Source: Romboutsia faecis (lineage in GTDB: Bacteria; Bacillota; Clostridia; Peptostreptococcales; Peptostreptococcaceae). From it: 64,000 nt of DNA. Where the stretch lies: contig NZ_JACRWE010000004.1 of the NCBI RefSeq assembly GCF_014323405.1, positions 372,001 to 436,000 of the forward strand. The letters are read 5' to 3'. The position numbers and the translations under genes were made by a program. How positions within the stretch are numbered: position 1 is the stretch's first letter; every line of letters begins with the position of its first letter. The notes under the pieces are model-generated. The model saw only the letters and a list, made by a program, of their open reading frames with translations, did no database searches and was not told the DNA's origin. Shown piece after piece: positions 45,341-53,799 of this stretch.

Positions 45341-46444
45341 TTATATTTCTCTTCTAGGAATTTCAAATTTTATAGTTTCTTCTATTTCGTTTAAAGTTTT
45401 AATATTTTTAGGATCAATAAACATACAAGTATATCCGCCCTTACCAGCTCTACCAGTTCTACCTATACGATGAACATAATCAGCTGCAGTTTCTGGGATG
45501 TCATAGTTATATATATTATCAACCCCACTTATATCAAGTCCTCTAGAAGCAACATCAGTAGCTATTAGATATTGAATATCGGCATTTCTAAAAGATTTCA
45601 TGATTCTTTCACGCTTTGATTGTTGGATATCACTATGAAGTTTAGCACAGTTATAGCCATTTTTAGCCATAGCTTCTTCAAGAGCATCAACTCTTCTTTT
45701 AGTTCTGCAGAAGATTATTGCCATAAATGGATTATCTTCATTTAGAACTTTAAATAAAGCATCTTGTTTCCATCTATCTGTAGTTTCGACAACTTCCTGT
45801 TTTATTGAATCAAGAGTAATCTCTGTTTTTTTTATTGAAATTTCCATAGGATCAGTCATATATCTATATGCTAATTTCTTTACCTGAGAACTCATAGTAG
45901 CAGAGAAGCATAAAGTTTGACGTTTCTTTGATGTTTTAGATAATATAGCCTCAACTTCATTTTTGAATCCCATAAGTAACATTTGATCAGCCTCATCTAA
46001 AACAAAAGTTTTTATTTTACTAAGATCAATAGTTCCTCTATCTAGATGGTCAAGAAGCCTTCCAGGAGTTGCTATGATTAGATGAATATTTTTCTTTAAT
46101 TTATTAATTTGAGAACCAATGTCCTTACCACCATAAGCTGCAAGCATATTTATATTCTTTGTTTCATTTAACTTTTCAGCTTCTTCTGTAATTTGTATAG
46201 CAAGTTCTCTTGTAGGAGATAAAATAAGAACTTGAGTACTATTTATATCTCTTGATATATTCTCAAATATAGGTAGTAAGAAAGCTAATGTTTTTCCTGT
46301 ACCTGTTTGAGCTTGTGCTATAATGTCTTTACCATTTTTTATTGGTATTATACTCTCTTCTTGGATTGGAGTTGGTGTAGTTATACCATTTTTATTTAAT
46401 ATATTTAAAGTATCTTCTTTAATTCCTAATTCTCTAAAATTCAT
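45341..46444 (-). CDS. DEAD-box ATP-dependent RNA helicase
   Basis: 367 residues, essentially the two RecA-like domains. Q-motif TPTPIQ, Walker A AQTGTGKT (residues 45-52), PTRELA, TPGRLLD, DEAD box VLDEADQML, CFSATM, and in domain 2 IIFCRTKRR, ATDVASRGLDI and HRIGRTGRAGKGG. All catalytic motifs are intact. It lacks the C-terminal RNA-binding extension of DbpA or CshA and so is shorter than usual. RNA unwinding in ribosome assembly or decay is probable. Which of the paralogous helicases it is cannot be decided. Confidence 0.92.
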   Translation of the reverse strand: MNFRELGIKEDTLNILNKNGITTPTPIQEESIIPIKNGKDIIAQAQTGTGKTLAFLLPIFENISRDINSTQVLILSPTRELAIQITEEAEKLNETKNINMLAAYGGKDIGSQINKLKKNIHLIIATPGRLLDHLDRGTIDLSKIKTFVLDEADQMLLMGFKNEVEAILSKTSKKRQTLCFSATMSSQVKKLAYRYMTDPMEISIKKTEITLDSIKQEVVETTDRWKQDALFKVLNEDNPFMAIIFCRTKRRVDALEEAMAKNGYNCAKLHSDIQQSKRERIMKSFRNADIQYLIATDVASRGLDISGVDNIYNYDIPETAADYVHRIGRTGRAGKGGYTCMFIDPKNIKTLNEIEETIKFEIPRREI

Positions 46445-46739
46445 ATTACGACCTCACATGTTGAATTATTTTATATTAACTAATTTATAATATCATATTG
46501 GCATAATTAATACTATTTATATTATTACTATTATTATTAATAAAATATCATAATCTAATATAAAAGTTAGGATAGTATTAGTAAACAAATAAAAAATTAA
46601 TATAAACAGAAACTTAATCCTACTAAACCTTAAAGGTAGCTAATCTAAACTTTAATAGAAATATACCTAGCTATAATCATTGAAATATCTAAGGTTCATA
46701 AAAAAATAAAAAATAGATTAGAAAAACGATAAAAAACAC
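46445..46739. other. AT-rich intergenic stretch, nothing recognised
   Basis: About 300 bases between the divergent helicase and YitT-type genes, apart from the promoter listed next. I see no open reading frame with a Shine-Dalgarno and no strong hairpin. Confidence 0.5.
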
Positions 46740-46768
46740 TTGAAAAAAATGACAAAATTTTGTATAAT
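46740..46768 (+). promoter_or_regulatory. Promoter of the YitT-type gene
   Basis: -35 TTGAAA (46740-46745), 17-bp spacer, -10 TATAAT (46763-46768), about 85 bp before the start codon. Confidence 0.75.
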
Positions 46769-46852
46769 TTTAAGTTTGGAAAAGTGGTGTATACAAAGGC
46801 TTTTTTATCCTATATAATTATAGTAAATTAAGAAAGAAAGGAAATGGATAAA

Positions 46853-47479
46853 ATGGCCAGGCGGCAAGAAGTAGAAAGAATTCTACGTATAGTAATGGGC
46901 TCAGCAATACTTGCATTTGGAGTCTATAACTTTTATTATTTAAACAACATAACAGAAGGTGGAGTGTTAGGACTTTTACTACTGCTAAAGAACTTATACA
47001 ACATTCAGCCAGAGGTGGCGAATATAATAATAGATTTATCACTTTTATTAATAGGATACAAATACTTTGGTAAAAAATTCTTTATGTATTCTATATTTGC
47101 ATCACTTAGTTTTTCTGTTTTATATGATATATTTGAAAATATAGGTCCTATACTACCTAGTATAAATAGTATGCTTATATCTACAATACTGGCAGGAATA
47201 AGTGTAGGTGTAGGTGTAGGGCTTATAGTTACAACTGGATGTGCAGCTGGTGGAGATGATGCTTTAGCATTAGTGATTTCTAAGACTACATCTTTAAATA
47301 TTGGTAGAGTATATATGCTAGGTGATTGTGTGATTTTACTATTATCATTATCATATATGTCTATTGATAAGATACTTTACTCACTAGTGGCAGTAGCTAT
47401 TAGCGGGAATGTAATAGATTATATATATAATCATGTTAAAACAAGTAAATCTAATATAATGATAAAAAGCGAACTTTAG
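46853..47479 (+). CDS. YitT family membrane protein (short form)
   Basis: About 208 residues, five or six membrane helices, with LNNITEGGVLGLLLLLKNL and VTTGCAAGGDDALALVISK as in DUF161/YitT proteins. The C-terminal DUF2179 domain is missing, since the protein ends soon after the last helix. Start ATG 46853 is 10 bases from AAAGGA; the ATG at 46844 is too close to it. Function unknown. Confidence 0.8.
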   Translation: MARRQEVERILRIVMGSAILAFGVYNFYYLNNITEGGVLGLLLLLKNLYNIQPEVANIIIDLSLLLIGYKYFGKKFFMYSIFASLSFSVLYDIFENIGPILPSINSMLISTILAGISVGVGVGLIVTTGCAAGGDDALALVISKTTSLNIGRVYMLGDCVILLLSLSYMSIDKILYSLVAVAISGNVIDYIYNHVKTSKSNIMIKSEL

Positions 47480-47502
47480 ATGAGGTTCGCTTTTTATCAT
47501 TA
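47459..47502. terminator. Bidirectional intrinsic terminator overlapping the YitT gene end
   Basis: A 16-bp perfect stem (47459-47474 with 47485-47500) includes the last YitT codons. It serves both convergent genes. Confidence 0.85.
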
Positions 47503-47512
47503 TTACAGAATG

Positions 47513-48130
47513 CTACATAAAAATTTGGTAGATACCTAAAATAATGATTAGTACTCCACTAATCAAATCAGAGTATTCCCCCACTAATTTAGATGCATAT
47601 TTGTTGCCTACATAGAAACCTAACCCAATATTTAGCCATGTTAGTAGAAAAGTAAATAAAGTATTTAATAGAATGCTAATACCTGCAATACTAGCAGCCA
47701 TTCCCACACTTAAATTATTTAAGGTAAGAGCTATTGATAAAGTTATACATTCTTTAATATCAATATCTCCAGAATTATCTGCGTCCGCTTTTATAGGATT
47801 ATCCAAAATTTCGCCATAGCTTACCTTTTTATGTCTTAATAAATCTTTAGTAATTGATTTTCTATATTTTTTTAAAAAATCAATTACTATTTTAAGACCT
47901 AGGATTATTAGCAAAATTCCACCGATTATAGTTACGATTTTAGGTGAGATGAAGTTAGTAATAATTTTACCTAAATACATAGATAAAAAAGTGCCAAGAG
48001 ATGTTATTAAACTAATCAACAATGCTCCTATAAAACTTAGTTTTACTTTCTTCAAACCATAAGAGATGCATACCGCAAGAGTATCTAAATTAGCTGAAAC
48101 AGAAAGTAAAAGTGCTGTCATATAGTTCAT
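47513..48130 (-). CDS. ytaF: YtaF-type sporulation membrane protein (MntP-like)
   Basis: 205 residues, six membrane helices in two repeats of three, of the MntP-like family. Between the repeats is NPIKADADNSGDIDIKECI, an EF-hand-like acidic loop (D-x-D-x-S-x-D) typical of YtaF proteins, which occur in spore formers. MntP exports Mn2+; whether YtaF moves a cation is not known. Good Shine-Dalgarno AAGGGGG. Confidence 0.82.
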   Translation of the reverse strand: MNYMTALLLSVSANLDTLAVCISYGLKKVKLSFIGALLISLITSLGTFLSMYLGKIITNFISPKIVTIIGGILLIILGLKIVIDFLKKYRKSITKDLLRHKKVSYGEILDNPIKADADNSGDIDIKECITLSIALTLNNLSVGMAASIAGISILLNTLFTFLLTWLNIGLGFYVGNKYASKLVGEYSDLISGVLIIILGIYQIFM

Positions 48131-48425
48131 AAAATATCCCCCTTATGATTATATAAATAAAGTCTTTATAATCCATAATATATATTTTTCTTAAAAGTGT
48201 GATTTTTAAATAAAGTATCTTACAAGATCTATACAATATAAATACTGCAAATAAAATTTTTAGACTTTATTATATGAAAAAATTAAAAAATGTTAAGTAC
48301 TATAAGATAGTGTTGAAATATAGATTAATTTTACGTTTTTTATATTAGATAATTACAAGGGATTTGATATTAAATAAAGAAATTATTCCTTATATTGATA
48401 AATTATTCTGCAAGGAGGTTAAAAT

Positions 48426-48737
48426 ATGGGGATATTTAAATTGAAATCTGAAGAGGATTGGAAAATTAATTACATAAAAGAATTTAATGAAATGAGAAAT
48501 AACTATGAAAAAAAACTGCAAAAAAAACAATTAGAGATAGATAGACTAAAAAGCGAAATTGAGTTATTAAAATCAAATAAAAGTGGATTAAAACCAAAAG
48601 AAAAGCAAATAAGAGATCTTGATATAAGTAATATAAAAAAATTAAGAGATGACGGCTTGAGTTATAGGGAGATAGCGAAAAAAACAAATTGGAGTAAGGC
48701 AACAATATGTAGAGTACTAAATGGATTTTATGATTAA
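48426..48737 (+). CDS. Small protein with coiled coil and helix-turn-helix
   Basis: 103 residues. Residues about 20-50 are a heptad-like charged coiled coil (YEKKLQKKQLEIDRLKSEI). The C-terminus ISNIKKLRDDGLSYREIAKK and ATICRVLNG is a helix-turn-helix like the DNA-binding end of resolvases and invertases. There is no recombinase catalytic domain. AAGGAGG precedes the ATG and a 21-bp terminator follows, so it is a real gene. It could be a small nucleoid or plasmid/phage-derived regulator. Confidence 0.75.
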   Translation: MGIFKLKSEEDWKINYIKEFNEMRNNYEKKLQKKQLEIDRLKSEIELLKSNKSGLKPKEKQIRDLDISNIKKLRDDGLSYREIAKKTNWSKATICRVLNGFYD

Positions 48738-48790
48738 ATAAATAAAGACACCTTAAGATATTTATTTTAAGGTGTCTTTATTTATTTTTC
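48736..48790. terminator. Bidirectional intrinsic terminator, 21-bp stem
   Basis: Perfect arms 48736-48756 and 48767-48787 lie between convergent small genes and overlap the end of the next one. Confidence 0.88.
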
Positions 48791-48993
48791 CTTAATTTAG
48801 ATGCAATTATTAATTGTATAAATACAATAATGAGAATTATTAAAAATAATGTAGAAGGATGTAATATATATGAAATCCCTATGGATATATTATTATAATA
48901 GCTAGACATATAAAAATTAAAGAATCCTAAACATAAAATTGATATTATAGTAAAAAAGTATAGTGAAAATTTATAAATAAATTTATTTTTCAT
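48778..48993 (-). CDS. Small membrane protein
   Basis: 71 residues, two hydrophobic segments (about residues 8-28 and 45-64) and a basic end (SKLRKNK). Start ATG 48993 follows AAAGGAGA; an ATG 15 bases earlier is part of that site region. No family recognised. The 295-bp stretch before the preceding + strand gene (48131-48425) holds no other feature I can see. Confidence 0.5.
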   Translation of the reverse strand: MKNKFIYKFSLYFFTIISILCLGFFNFYMSSYYNNISIGISYILHPSTLFLIILIIVFIQLIIASKLRKNK

Positions 48994-49134
48994 AAATTCT
49001 CCTTTCATGAATGTAGTACATTAATAAATTAAATACATCTTATGAATTTTCCTCTTTTTATATTTTACAAAATAATAATACTCAGTTATACTGTGAATAT
49101 GAATAAAAAGCAGGATAAACGTAGGTGATAAAAA

Positions 49135-49809
49135 TTGAAATCTAGAGCAAATTATAAAGAATACATAATAGATGTAATTCTTATTTTATTTGTAGTGCAG
49201 TTAGCTAGGATAATTACTAAATATATTTTATTAAAACAACTTAATTTTAATTTACTAAATTTAATAATTACGACAGCTATATCTTTTGCATTATTAAGTA
49301 TTTTATTGATATTAATATTAAAAAATAATGAAATATTTAATCCAACTAACTTAAAAATTGTGAATATGTTTAATAATAAGAATAAGCAAATTCGTATATT
49401 ATTGGGTATTATTGTTATATTAACTTTTATGATAACTCAATATTTTGAAGATACATATAATATTTACAACTTTGGAAGGTTAATTTTACTTATAATTATT
49501 ATACCTATTTTTGAAGAATTATTGTTTAGAGAATACTTATGGAATTATCTAAGTAACCATATAAAAAATGTTATGGTAGTTTTTATATCGATAACAATGC
49601 TATATACATTTTATCAGATTGGTTACATAGATATAATTAGCCAATATATAAGTATTACAAATAAGTCAGGATATACGATTGATATAGTTACTTCAAGTAT
49701 GATAAAAGCTTTTGTATTAGGGAGTATATTAGGTGTTGTAAAAATTAGATTAAAGGATACATATATATGTATGCTATTACATGCACTATTTAGTATATTA
49801 TTTTATTAA
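49135..49809 (+). CDS. CPBP family intramembrane protease-like protein
   Basis: 224 residues, six to eight membrane helices. Motif 1 of the CPBP (CAAX protease and bacteriocin-processing) family is intact: PIFEELLFREYLW with EExxxR. The expected histidine of motif 2 (FxxxH) is absent (MLYTFYQIGY) and motif 3 reads LLHALFS. Activity may therefore be lost or altered. TTG start with AGGTGA upstream. Confidence 0.72.
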   Translation: MKSRANYKEYIIDVILILFVVQLARIITKYILLKQLNFNLLNLIITTAISFALLSILLILILKNNEIFNPTNLKIVNMFNNKNKQIRILLGIIVILTFMITQYFEDTYNIYNFGRLILLIIIIPIFEELLFREYLWNYLSNHIKNVMVVFISITMLYTFYQIGYIDIISQYISITNKSGYTIDIVTSSMIKAFVLGSILGVVKIRLKDTYICMLLHALFSILFY

Positions 49810-49916
49810 CTAAAAAGATTCTGAAAATATAAAAATATTAGATATTTACAAAAATATAATTAGAATTTATAATTAATTATTATAGAGATTAACCTAAATA
49901 AGGAGAAAGAAATATT

Positions 49917-50117
49917 ATGTTTATAGATAAAGAAATAAATAAGGATAACATACATGTACATTTAAATCCTCAGGTAACTACACATTATGAAATCGAAGAT
50001 TTTCGTGATCATAAAAATATAGACTTATATTTACAAGAACTTATATTTGACTTGGTTGAAAGAAGAGATAATGAGAGCATGATAGAAGCTTTAATTGAAG
50101 AACTTAATGAAATATAG
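49917..50117 (+). CDS. Small hypothetical protein
   Basis: 66 residues, soluble, acidic, with a helical C-terminus (LQELIFDLVERRDNESMIEA). AAGGAGA in front of the ATG and a terminator behind it support expression. No family recognised. Confidence 0.55.
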   Translation: MFIDKEINKDNIHVHLNPQVTTHYEIEDFRDHKNIDLYLQELIFDLVERRDNESMIEALIEELNEI

Positions 50118-50121
50118 CATA

Positions 50122-50168
50122 CAAAAAGTTACTAATTATATTATATATAATTGGTAACTTTTTATTTT
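50122..50168. terminator. Bidirectional intrinsic terminator
   Basis: AAAAAGTTAC and TAATTA pair with TAATT and GTAACTTTTT with one bulged G, and T residues follow. Confidence 0.78.
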
Positions 50169-50176
50169 GTATTAAA

Positions 50177-50368
50177 CTATTTATAGTTAATATGTCTTTT
50201 AAAAAATAAATTAATTACAGAGCCTCCAACTAAAGCTGGGAATATTGATGAAGTTAAACATATTTTTAAGTTTATGTAGTTTATATTACCTTTGAAAGTA
50301 AATATGTATAATGTTAAGAATAAAATATAGATTAGCAAGTAATTAGATATTTTTAACTTTATTTTCAA
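50177..50368 (-). CDS. Putative small membrane protein
   Basis: 63 residues, two hydrophobic segments and basic ends. The start is a TTG at 50368 with AAAGGGG about 11 bases before it. A shared terminator follows. No family recognised. Moderate doubt that it is translated. Confidence 0.42.
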   Translation of the reverse strand: MKIKLKISNYLLIYILFLTLYIFTFKGNINYINLKICLTSSIFPALVGGSVINLFFKRHINYK

Positions 50369-50523
50369 AATTAATCCAACCCCTTTATTTAATTTACAAT
50401 AATTGAATAAAACTACTTAATTTTATTATAAAAATAAAAAGTTAATTTTGCAAATGTTTTCATAAAGAGAATTCTGTATATAGAAGTAAAAAAATATTAA
50501 TACATATAAATAAGTCGTTAATA

Positions 50524-50551
50524 TTGACATAGGAAAAATAAGAACTATAAT
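50524..50551 (+). promoter_or_regulatory. Near-consensus promoter of the aromatic operon
   Basis: -35 TTGACA (50524-50529), 16-bp spacer, -10 TATAAT (50546-50551): both hexamers are perfect. Transcription would start near 50558, about 47 bases before the leader peptide. Confidence 0.82.
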
Positions 50552-50604
50552 TAAATCAATATTAGAGAGTATTTAGAATATATTAATATTATGGAGGGAT
50601 AGAA

Positions 50605-50757
50605 ATGAATGAGATTAGAAAAATCGTAGAAGGCAAAATTTATAAACTTTATAACTTATTTTTCTGGGGCTTTTATTTTAGCGCTGGATGTTTCTTCTGC
50701 AAAAATAAATATAAAAATTTTTCTAATGAGTTCATATATTCTATTTCATCTATGTAA
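50605..50757 (+). CDS. Phe/Tyr-rich leader peptide of the pheA operon
   Basis: A 50-residue open frame with strong GGAGGGAT before the ATG. It contains 8 Phe, 5 Tyr and 1 Trp. Between residues 19 and 31 (FFWGFYFSAGCFF) eight of thirteen are aromatic. It lies between a near-perfect promoter and a terminator placed before pheA, as in pheL-type attenuators. Its 3' part (AATGAGTTC, 50725-50733) can pair with the left arm of that terminator. Ribosome stalling at the Phe codons (50659-50697) would leave this segment free to form the antiterminator, while passage to the stop codon would cover it. No protein family is expected for such a peptide. Confidence 0.75.
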   Translation: MNEIRKIVEGKIYKLYNLFFWGFYFSAGCFFCKNKYKNFSNEFIYSISSM

Positions 50758-50793
50758 TATATCACATTTAAATTAATTTTTAATTAGAATACT

Positions 50794-50822
50794 AAAAAGA
50801 GCTCATTTGAGCTCTTTTTTTA
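50794..50822 (+). terminator. Attenuator terminator before pheA
   Basis: GAGCTC (50799-50804) pairs with GAGCTC (50809-50814), extended by A and T flanks to about 11 bp, and ends in seven or more T. Bases 50799-50807 (GAGCTCATT) can instead pair with 50725-50733 (AATGAGTTC), 9 bp with one wobble. Confidence 0.85.
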
Positions 50823-50852
50823 TTCAGAATAAAATAAGAAAGGATTGATGTG

Positions 50853-51983
50853 ATGGATTTACTAGAAGATTATAGATCTGAAATTGATAATATAGATAAG
50901 GAGATGACATTGCTATTTGAGAGTAGGATGAACTTATCTAAAAAAATATCTGATTACAAGAAGAAAAATAAGATGAAAATATATCAAAGGGATAGGGAAG
51001 AGCTAGTTATAGCTAAAAATATATCTTATTTAAAAAATAAAGAATATGAATCATTATTGAGAAGCTACTATATAAACTTAATGAATTTAAGTAGATTAAT
51101 TCAGAGTAAAGAAATAGATAGTAATTATGATAGTGAAAAAATAATAAAACATAAAAAAGAAAATTTAAAAGTAGGATATCAAGGTGTTATTGGATCTTTT
51201 AGTGAAGAGGCAATGCATAAGCATTTTTCTAGTATAAAAAATATTAAAAATTATGAAAGGTTTGAAGATCTGTTTATAGCTTTACAAGATGAAGATATTG
51301 ATTATGCTATTGTTCCGATAGAGAATTCATCAACTGGTGGAATAAATAGAGTATATGATTTATTGAATATATATGATTTTTATATAGTAGGAGAAGAATG
51401 TATAAAGATAAATCAGCATCTAATAGGTGTAAAAGGAGCAACAATAAATGATATACGAGAAGTTTACTCCCATACTCAAGGTTTTGAGCAAAGTAGAGAG
51501 AGTCTAAAAAGGTATGAAAATATAAAGTTAATACCTTATTTAAATACAGCTATATCTGCAAAATTAGTTTCAGACTTAAATGATAAAACAAAGGCTGCAA
51601 TAGCATCAGAAAGAGCAGCTAAAATTTATAACCTAGATATTATAGATAGTAACATAAATGATATCAAGGATAATTATACTAAGTTTGTGATAATAGGTAG
51701 GAGTTTTGAAGCGAGAAGTGATTGCGATAAGACGAGTTTAATACTTTCTACAGGTCATAAGTCAGGTGAACTATATAGATTATTAAAGTATTTTGCTGAT
51801 TATAATATAAATCTAACAAAGATAGAGTCTAGACCAAATAAACATACACCATGGCAATACCTATTTTATATAGATTTTGAGGGAAGTATTGAAGATGAAA
51901 AAATAAAAAGAGCTATAGATAATATAGCAAATGAAAGTAAATATTTTAAATTTTTAGGTAGCTATAAAAAATGTAATATCTAA
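50853..51983 (+). CDS. pheA: Bifunctional chorismate mutase/prephenate dehydratase
   Basis: 376 residues. Residues about 1-90 form an AroQ-type chorismate mutase (EIDNIDKEMTLLFESRMNLS, with the catalytic helices). About 105-285 are prephenate dehydratase (VGYQGVIGSFSEEAM, VPIENSSTGGINRVYDLL, NYTKFVIIG), and the C-terminal ACT domain has the Phe-binding KIESRPNKHTPWQY. It makes phenylpyruvate from chorismate. The ACT domain implies feedback inhibition by Phe, on top of the attenuator upstream. Start ATG 50853 after AAAGGA; a GTG 3 bases earlier is possible. First structural gene of the operon. Confidence 0.93.
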   Translation: MDLLEDYRSEIDNIDKEMTLLFESRMNLSKKISDYKKKNKMKIYQRDREELVIAKNISYLKNKEYESLLRSYYINLMNLSRLIQSKEIDSNYDSEKIIKHKKENLKVGYQGVIGSFSEEAMHKHFSSIKNIKNYERFEDLFIALQDEDIDYAIVPIENSSTGGINRVYDLLNIYDFYIVGEECIKINQHLIGVKGATINDIREVYSHTQGFEQSRESLKRYENIKLIPYLNTAISAKLVSDLNDKTKAAIASERAAKIYNLDIIDSNINDIKDNYTKFVIIGRSFEARSDCDKTSLILSTGHKSGELYRLLKYFADYNINLTKIESRPNKHTPWQYLFYIDFEGSIEDEKIKRAIDNIANESKYFKFLGSYKKCNI

Positions 51984-52009
51984 GCAAATATAAAAAGGGA
52001 GGAAATATT

Positions 52010-53023
52010 GTGGTTATTGTTTTGAATACAGGATACACTAAGGATCAAGTAAGCGAATTAGTTAATCATATAGAAAGTAAAGGTGTAAAAACTAGTATAA
52101 CAGAGGGGAATTCAAAATGTATAGTAGGTGTGGTGGGTGATACTACTATTATAGATGATGATGAAATTTTGTCATTTAGATATGTTGAAAAGGTATTAAA
52201 GGTACAAGAACCATTTAAAAAAGCAAATAGATTATTTAAAGCAGAAGATACTGTTATTGATGTATTAGGAAGTAAGATTGGTGGATCTAATTTAGGGATA
52301 ATAGCAGGTCCATGTTCAGTTGAATCTGAAGAACAAGTAGTTGAGATTGCAAAAAGTGTAAAAGAATCAGGAGCAAATTTTCTAAGAGGTGGGGCTTTTA
52401 AACCTAGAACATCACCTTATAGTTTCCAAGGCATGGAAATGGAAGGATTAAATCTATTGAAGTTAGCAAAACAAGAAACTGGTTTACCTATTGTAACTGA
52501 GCTTATGTCAACTGATTATATAGATAAATTTGTTGAAGATGTAGATGTGATACAAATTGGGGCAAGAAATATGCAAAACTTTGATCTATTAAAACAAGTG
52601 GGAAGAACTAATAAACCAATATTGTTAAAGAGAGGATTATCAGCGACTATAGAAGAATGGTTAATGAGTGCTGAATATATAATGGCAGAAGGTAATGAAA
52701 GTGTGATTTTATGCGAAAGGGGAATTAGAACATTTGAAACATATACAAGAAACACATTAGATTTAAGTGCTATACCAATAGTAAAAAGATTATCTCATTT
52801 ACCTGTGATAGTTGACCCAAGTCATGCTTCAGGAGACTGGAGATTGGTAGAGCCTATGTCCAAGGCAGCAATACTTTCTGGATGTGATGGACTTATTATA
52901 GAGGTACACAATAATCCACAAAAAGCATTATGTGATGGTCAGCAATCAATAAAACCAAATAAATTTAAATTTTTAATGGAAAAAATAAGAGTATTGGCAG
53001 AAATAGAAGGTAAAGTAATATAA
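52010..53023 (+). CDS. aroF: DAHP synthase (type I beta, with N-terminal regulatory domain)
   Basis: 337 residues. The first ~70 form a small ferredoxin-like domain as in the Thermotoga enzyme, which mediates feedback control by aromatic amino acids. The barrel has IIAGPCSVESEEQ, RGGAFKPRTSPYSFQG, LLKRGLSATIEEW and PVIVDPSHASGDWR with metal and phosphate ligands. It condenses PEP and erythrose 4-phosphate in the first step of the shikimate pathway. GTG start with AGGGAGG. It follows pheA by 26 bp. Confidence 0.93.
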   Translation: MVIVLNTGYTKDQVSELVNHIESKGVKTSITEGNSKCIVGVVGDTTIIDDDEILSFRYVEKVLKVQEPFKKANRLFKAEDTVIDVLGSKIGGSNLGIIAGPCSVESEEQVVEIAKSVKESGANFLRGGAFKPRTSPYSFQGMEMEGLNLLKLAKQETGLPIVTELMSTDYIDKFVEDVDVIQIGARNMQNFDLLKQVGRTNKPILLKRGLSATIEEWLMSAEYIMAEGNESVILCERGIRTFETYTRNTLDLSAIPIVKRLSHLPVIVDPSHASGDWRLVEPMSKAAILSGCDGLIIEVHNNPQKALCDGQQSIKPNKFKFLMEKIRVLAEIEGKVI

Positions 53024-53024
53024 A

Positions 53025-53254
53025 ATAACTATAGTAAGATTAGGTGTGATTGGAGCCTCTTTTTAAATGGCTCTTAAAGAAGCAGAATATGATGAATTAT
53101 ATGGGATAGTTATAGGCTAATAAGGAGTTCAAATGTTAATGATGAGTTATGGTGTGAAATTTTTATTGAGAATATAAAAACTTTATTAATTACAATAGAT
53201 AATTTTATAATTGAATTATTTCGACAATCATCTAATAGAAGACAAAAATTATAA
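53025..53254 (+). pseudogene. tyrA: Remnant of tyrA (prephenate dehydrogenase)
   Basis: Right after aroF, frame 53025 reads ITIVRLGVIGASF, a TAA stop, then MALKEAEYDELYGIVIG and another TAA. It resembles the N-terminal Rossmann start of TyrA (usual form about ITIVGLGLIGGS followed by A-MALK). In another frame, from about 53120 to 53254, the text IRSSNVNDELWCEIFIENIK and LITIDNFI, LFRQSSNRRQKL resembles the C-terminal TyrA helices. About 200 central residues are missing. So there is at least one nonsense change, one large deletion and a frame change. TyrA would have supplied hydroxyphenylpyruvate for tyrosine. The identity rests on my memory of the family pattern, without alignment. Confidence 0.68.
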
Positions 53255-53349
53255 AGTAAATTTAAAAAGGGAAAACGATAAGCAATATAGAATTAAAATA
53301 TAAAGTAAAATTTTATGAATATATCAATTAAAGTTTTTGGGGGGATATC

Positions 53350-53571
53350 ATGAGAGAGAAAGTATCTGAAATGCTTGAGAAAGTAAGACCGATTCTTCAA
53401 AGGGATGGCGGAGATGTTGAGTTAGTGGATGTAAATCAAGATGGTGTAGTATTAGTAAAATTAAAGGGAGCGTGTCAAGGTTGTCCAGGTGCGACAATGA
53501 CTATAAAAGCTGTTATTGAAAACTTATTGGTCAAGGAAGTTCCTGGAGTAACTCAAGTAATAGGAATATAA
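53350..53571 (+). CDS. NifU-like C-terminal domain protein (iron-sulfur scaffold)
   Basis: 73 residues, a stand-alone NifU C-terminal domain. RPILQRDGGDVELVDV and the cluster-binding CQGC (C42, C45) followed by PGATMTIKAVIENLL are typical. It can carry a [4Fe-4S] cluster in iron-sulfur protein assembly. It has a good GGGGGGAT site and stands alone, away from isc/suf genes. Confidence 0.92.
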   Translation: MREKVSEMLEKVRPILQRDGGDVELVDVNQDGVVLVKLKGACQGCPGATMTIKAVIENLLVKEVPGVTQVIGI

Positions 53572-53647
53572 TTACTAAAATTATTTAATAAATAATTTTT
53601 TTATTATATTATTAAATAAAAAAAATATATATTTAATAGATGATGTT

Positions 53648-53703
53648 AAAAAGTCATGAGAATTTAAGTGATACTAAGTAGCTTTATTTTCATGACTTTT
53701 TAT
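53648..53703 (+). terminator. Intrinsic terminator after the NifU-domain gene
   Basis: AAAAAGTCATGA (53648-53659) pairs with TCATGACTTTTT (53690-53701). Confidence 0.75.
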
Positions 53704-53799
53704 ATAGAAATAAAGGCTTGAGGAATTATTAAAACAATGAGTTAGATATAGTGCTATAGAATTAAATTAAAAAATTCAAATGGATATGGGAGGATGTTT

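Noticed and set aside
50558..50852. T-box leader for pheA
   Set aside because: There is no T-box sequence; the open leader peptide and the alternate pairing explain the terminator better.
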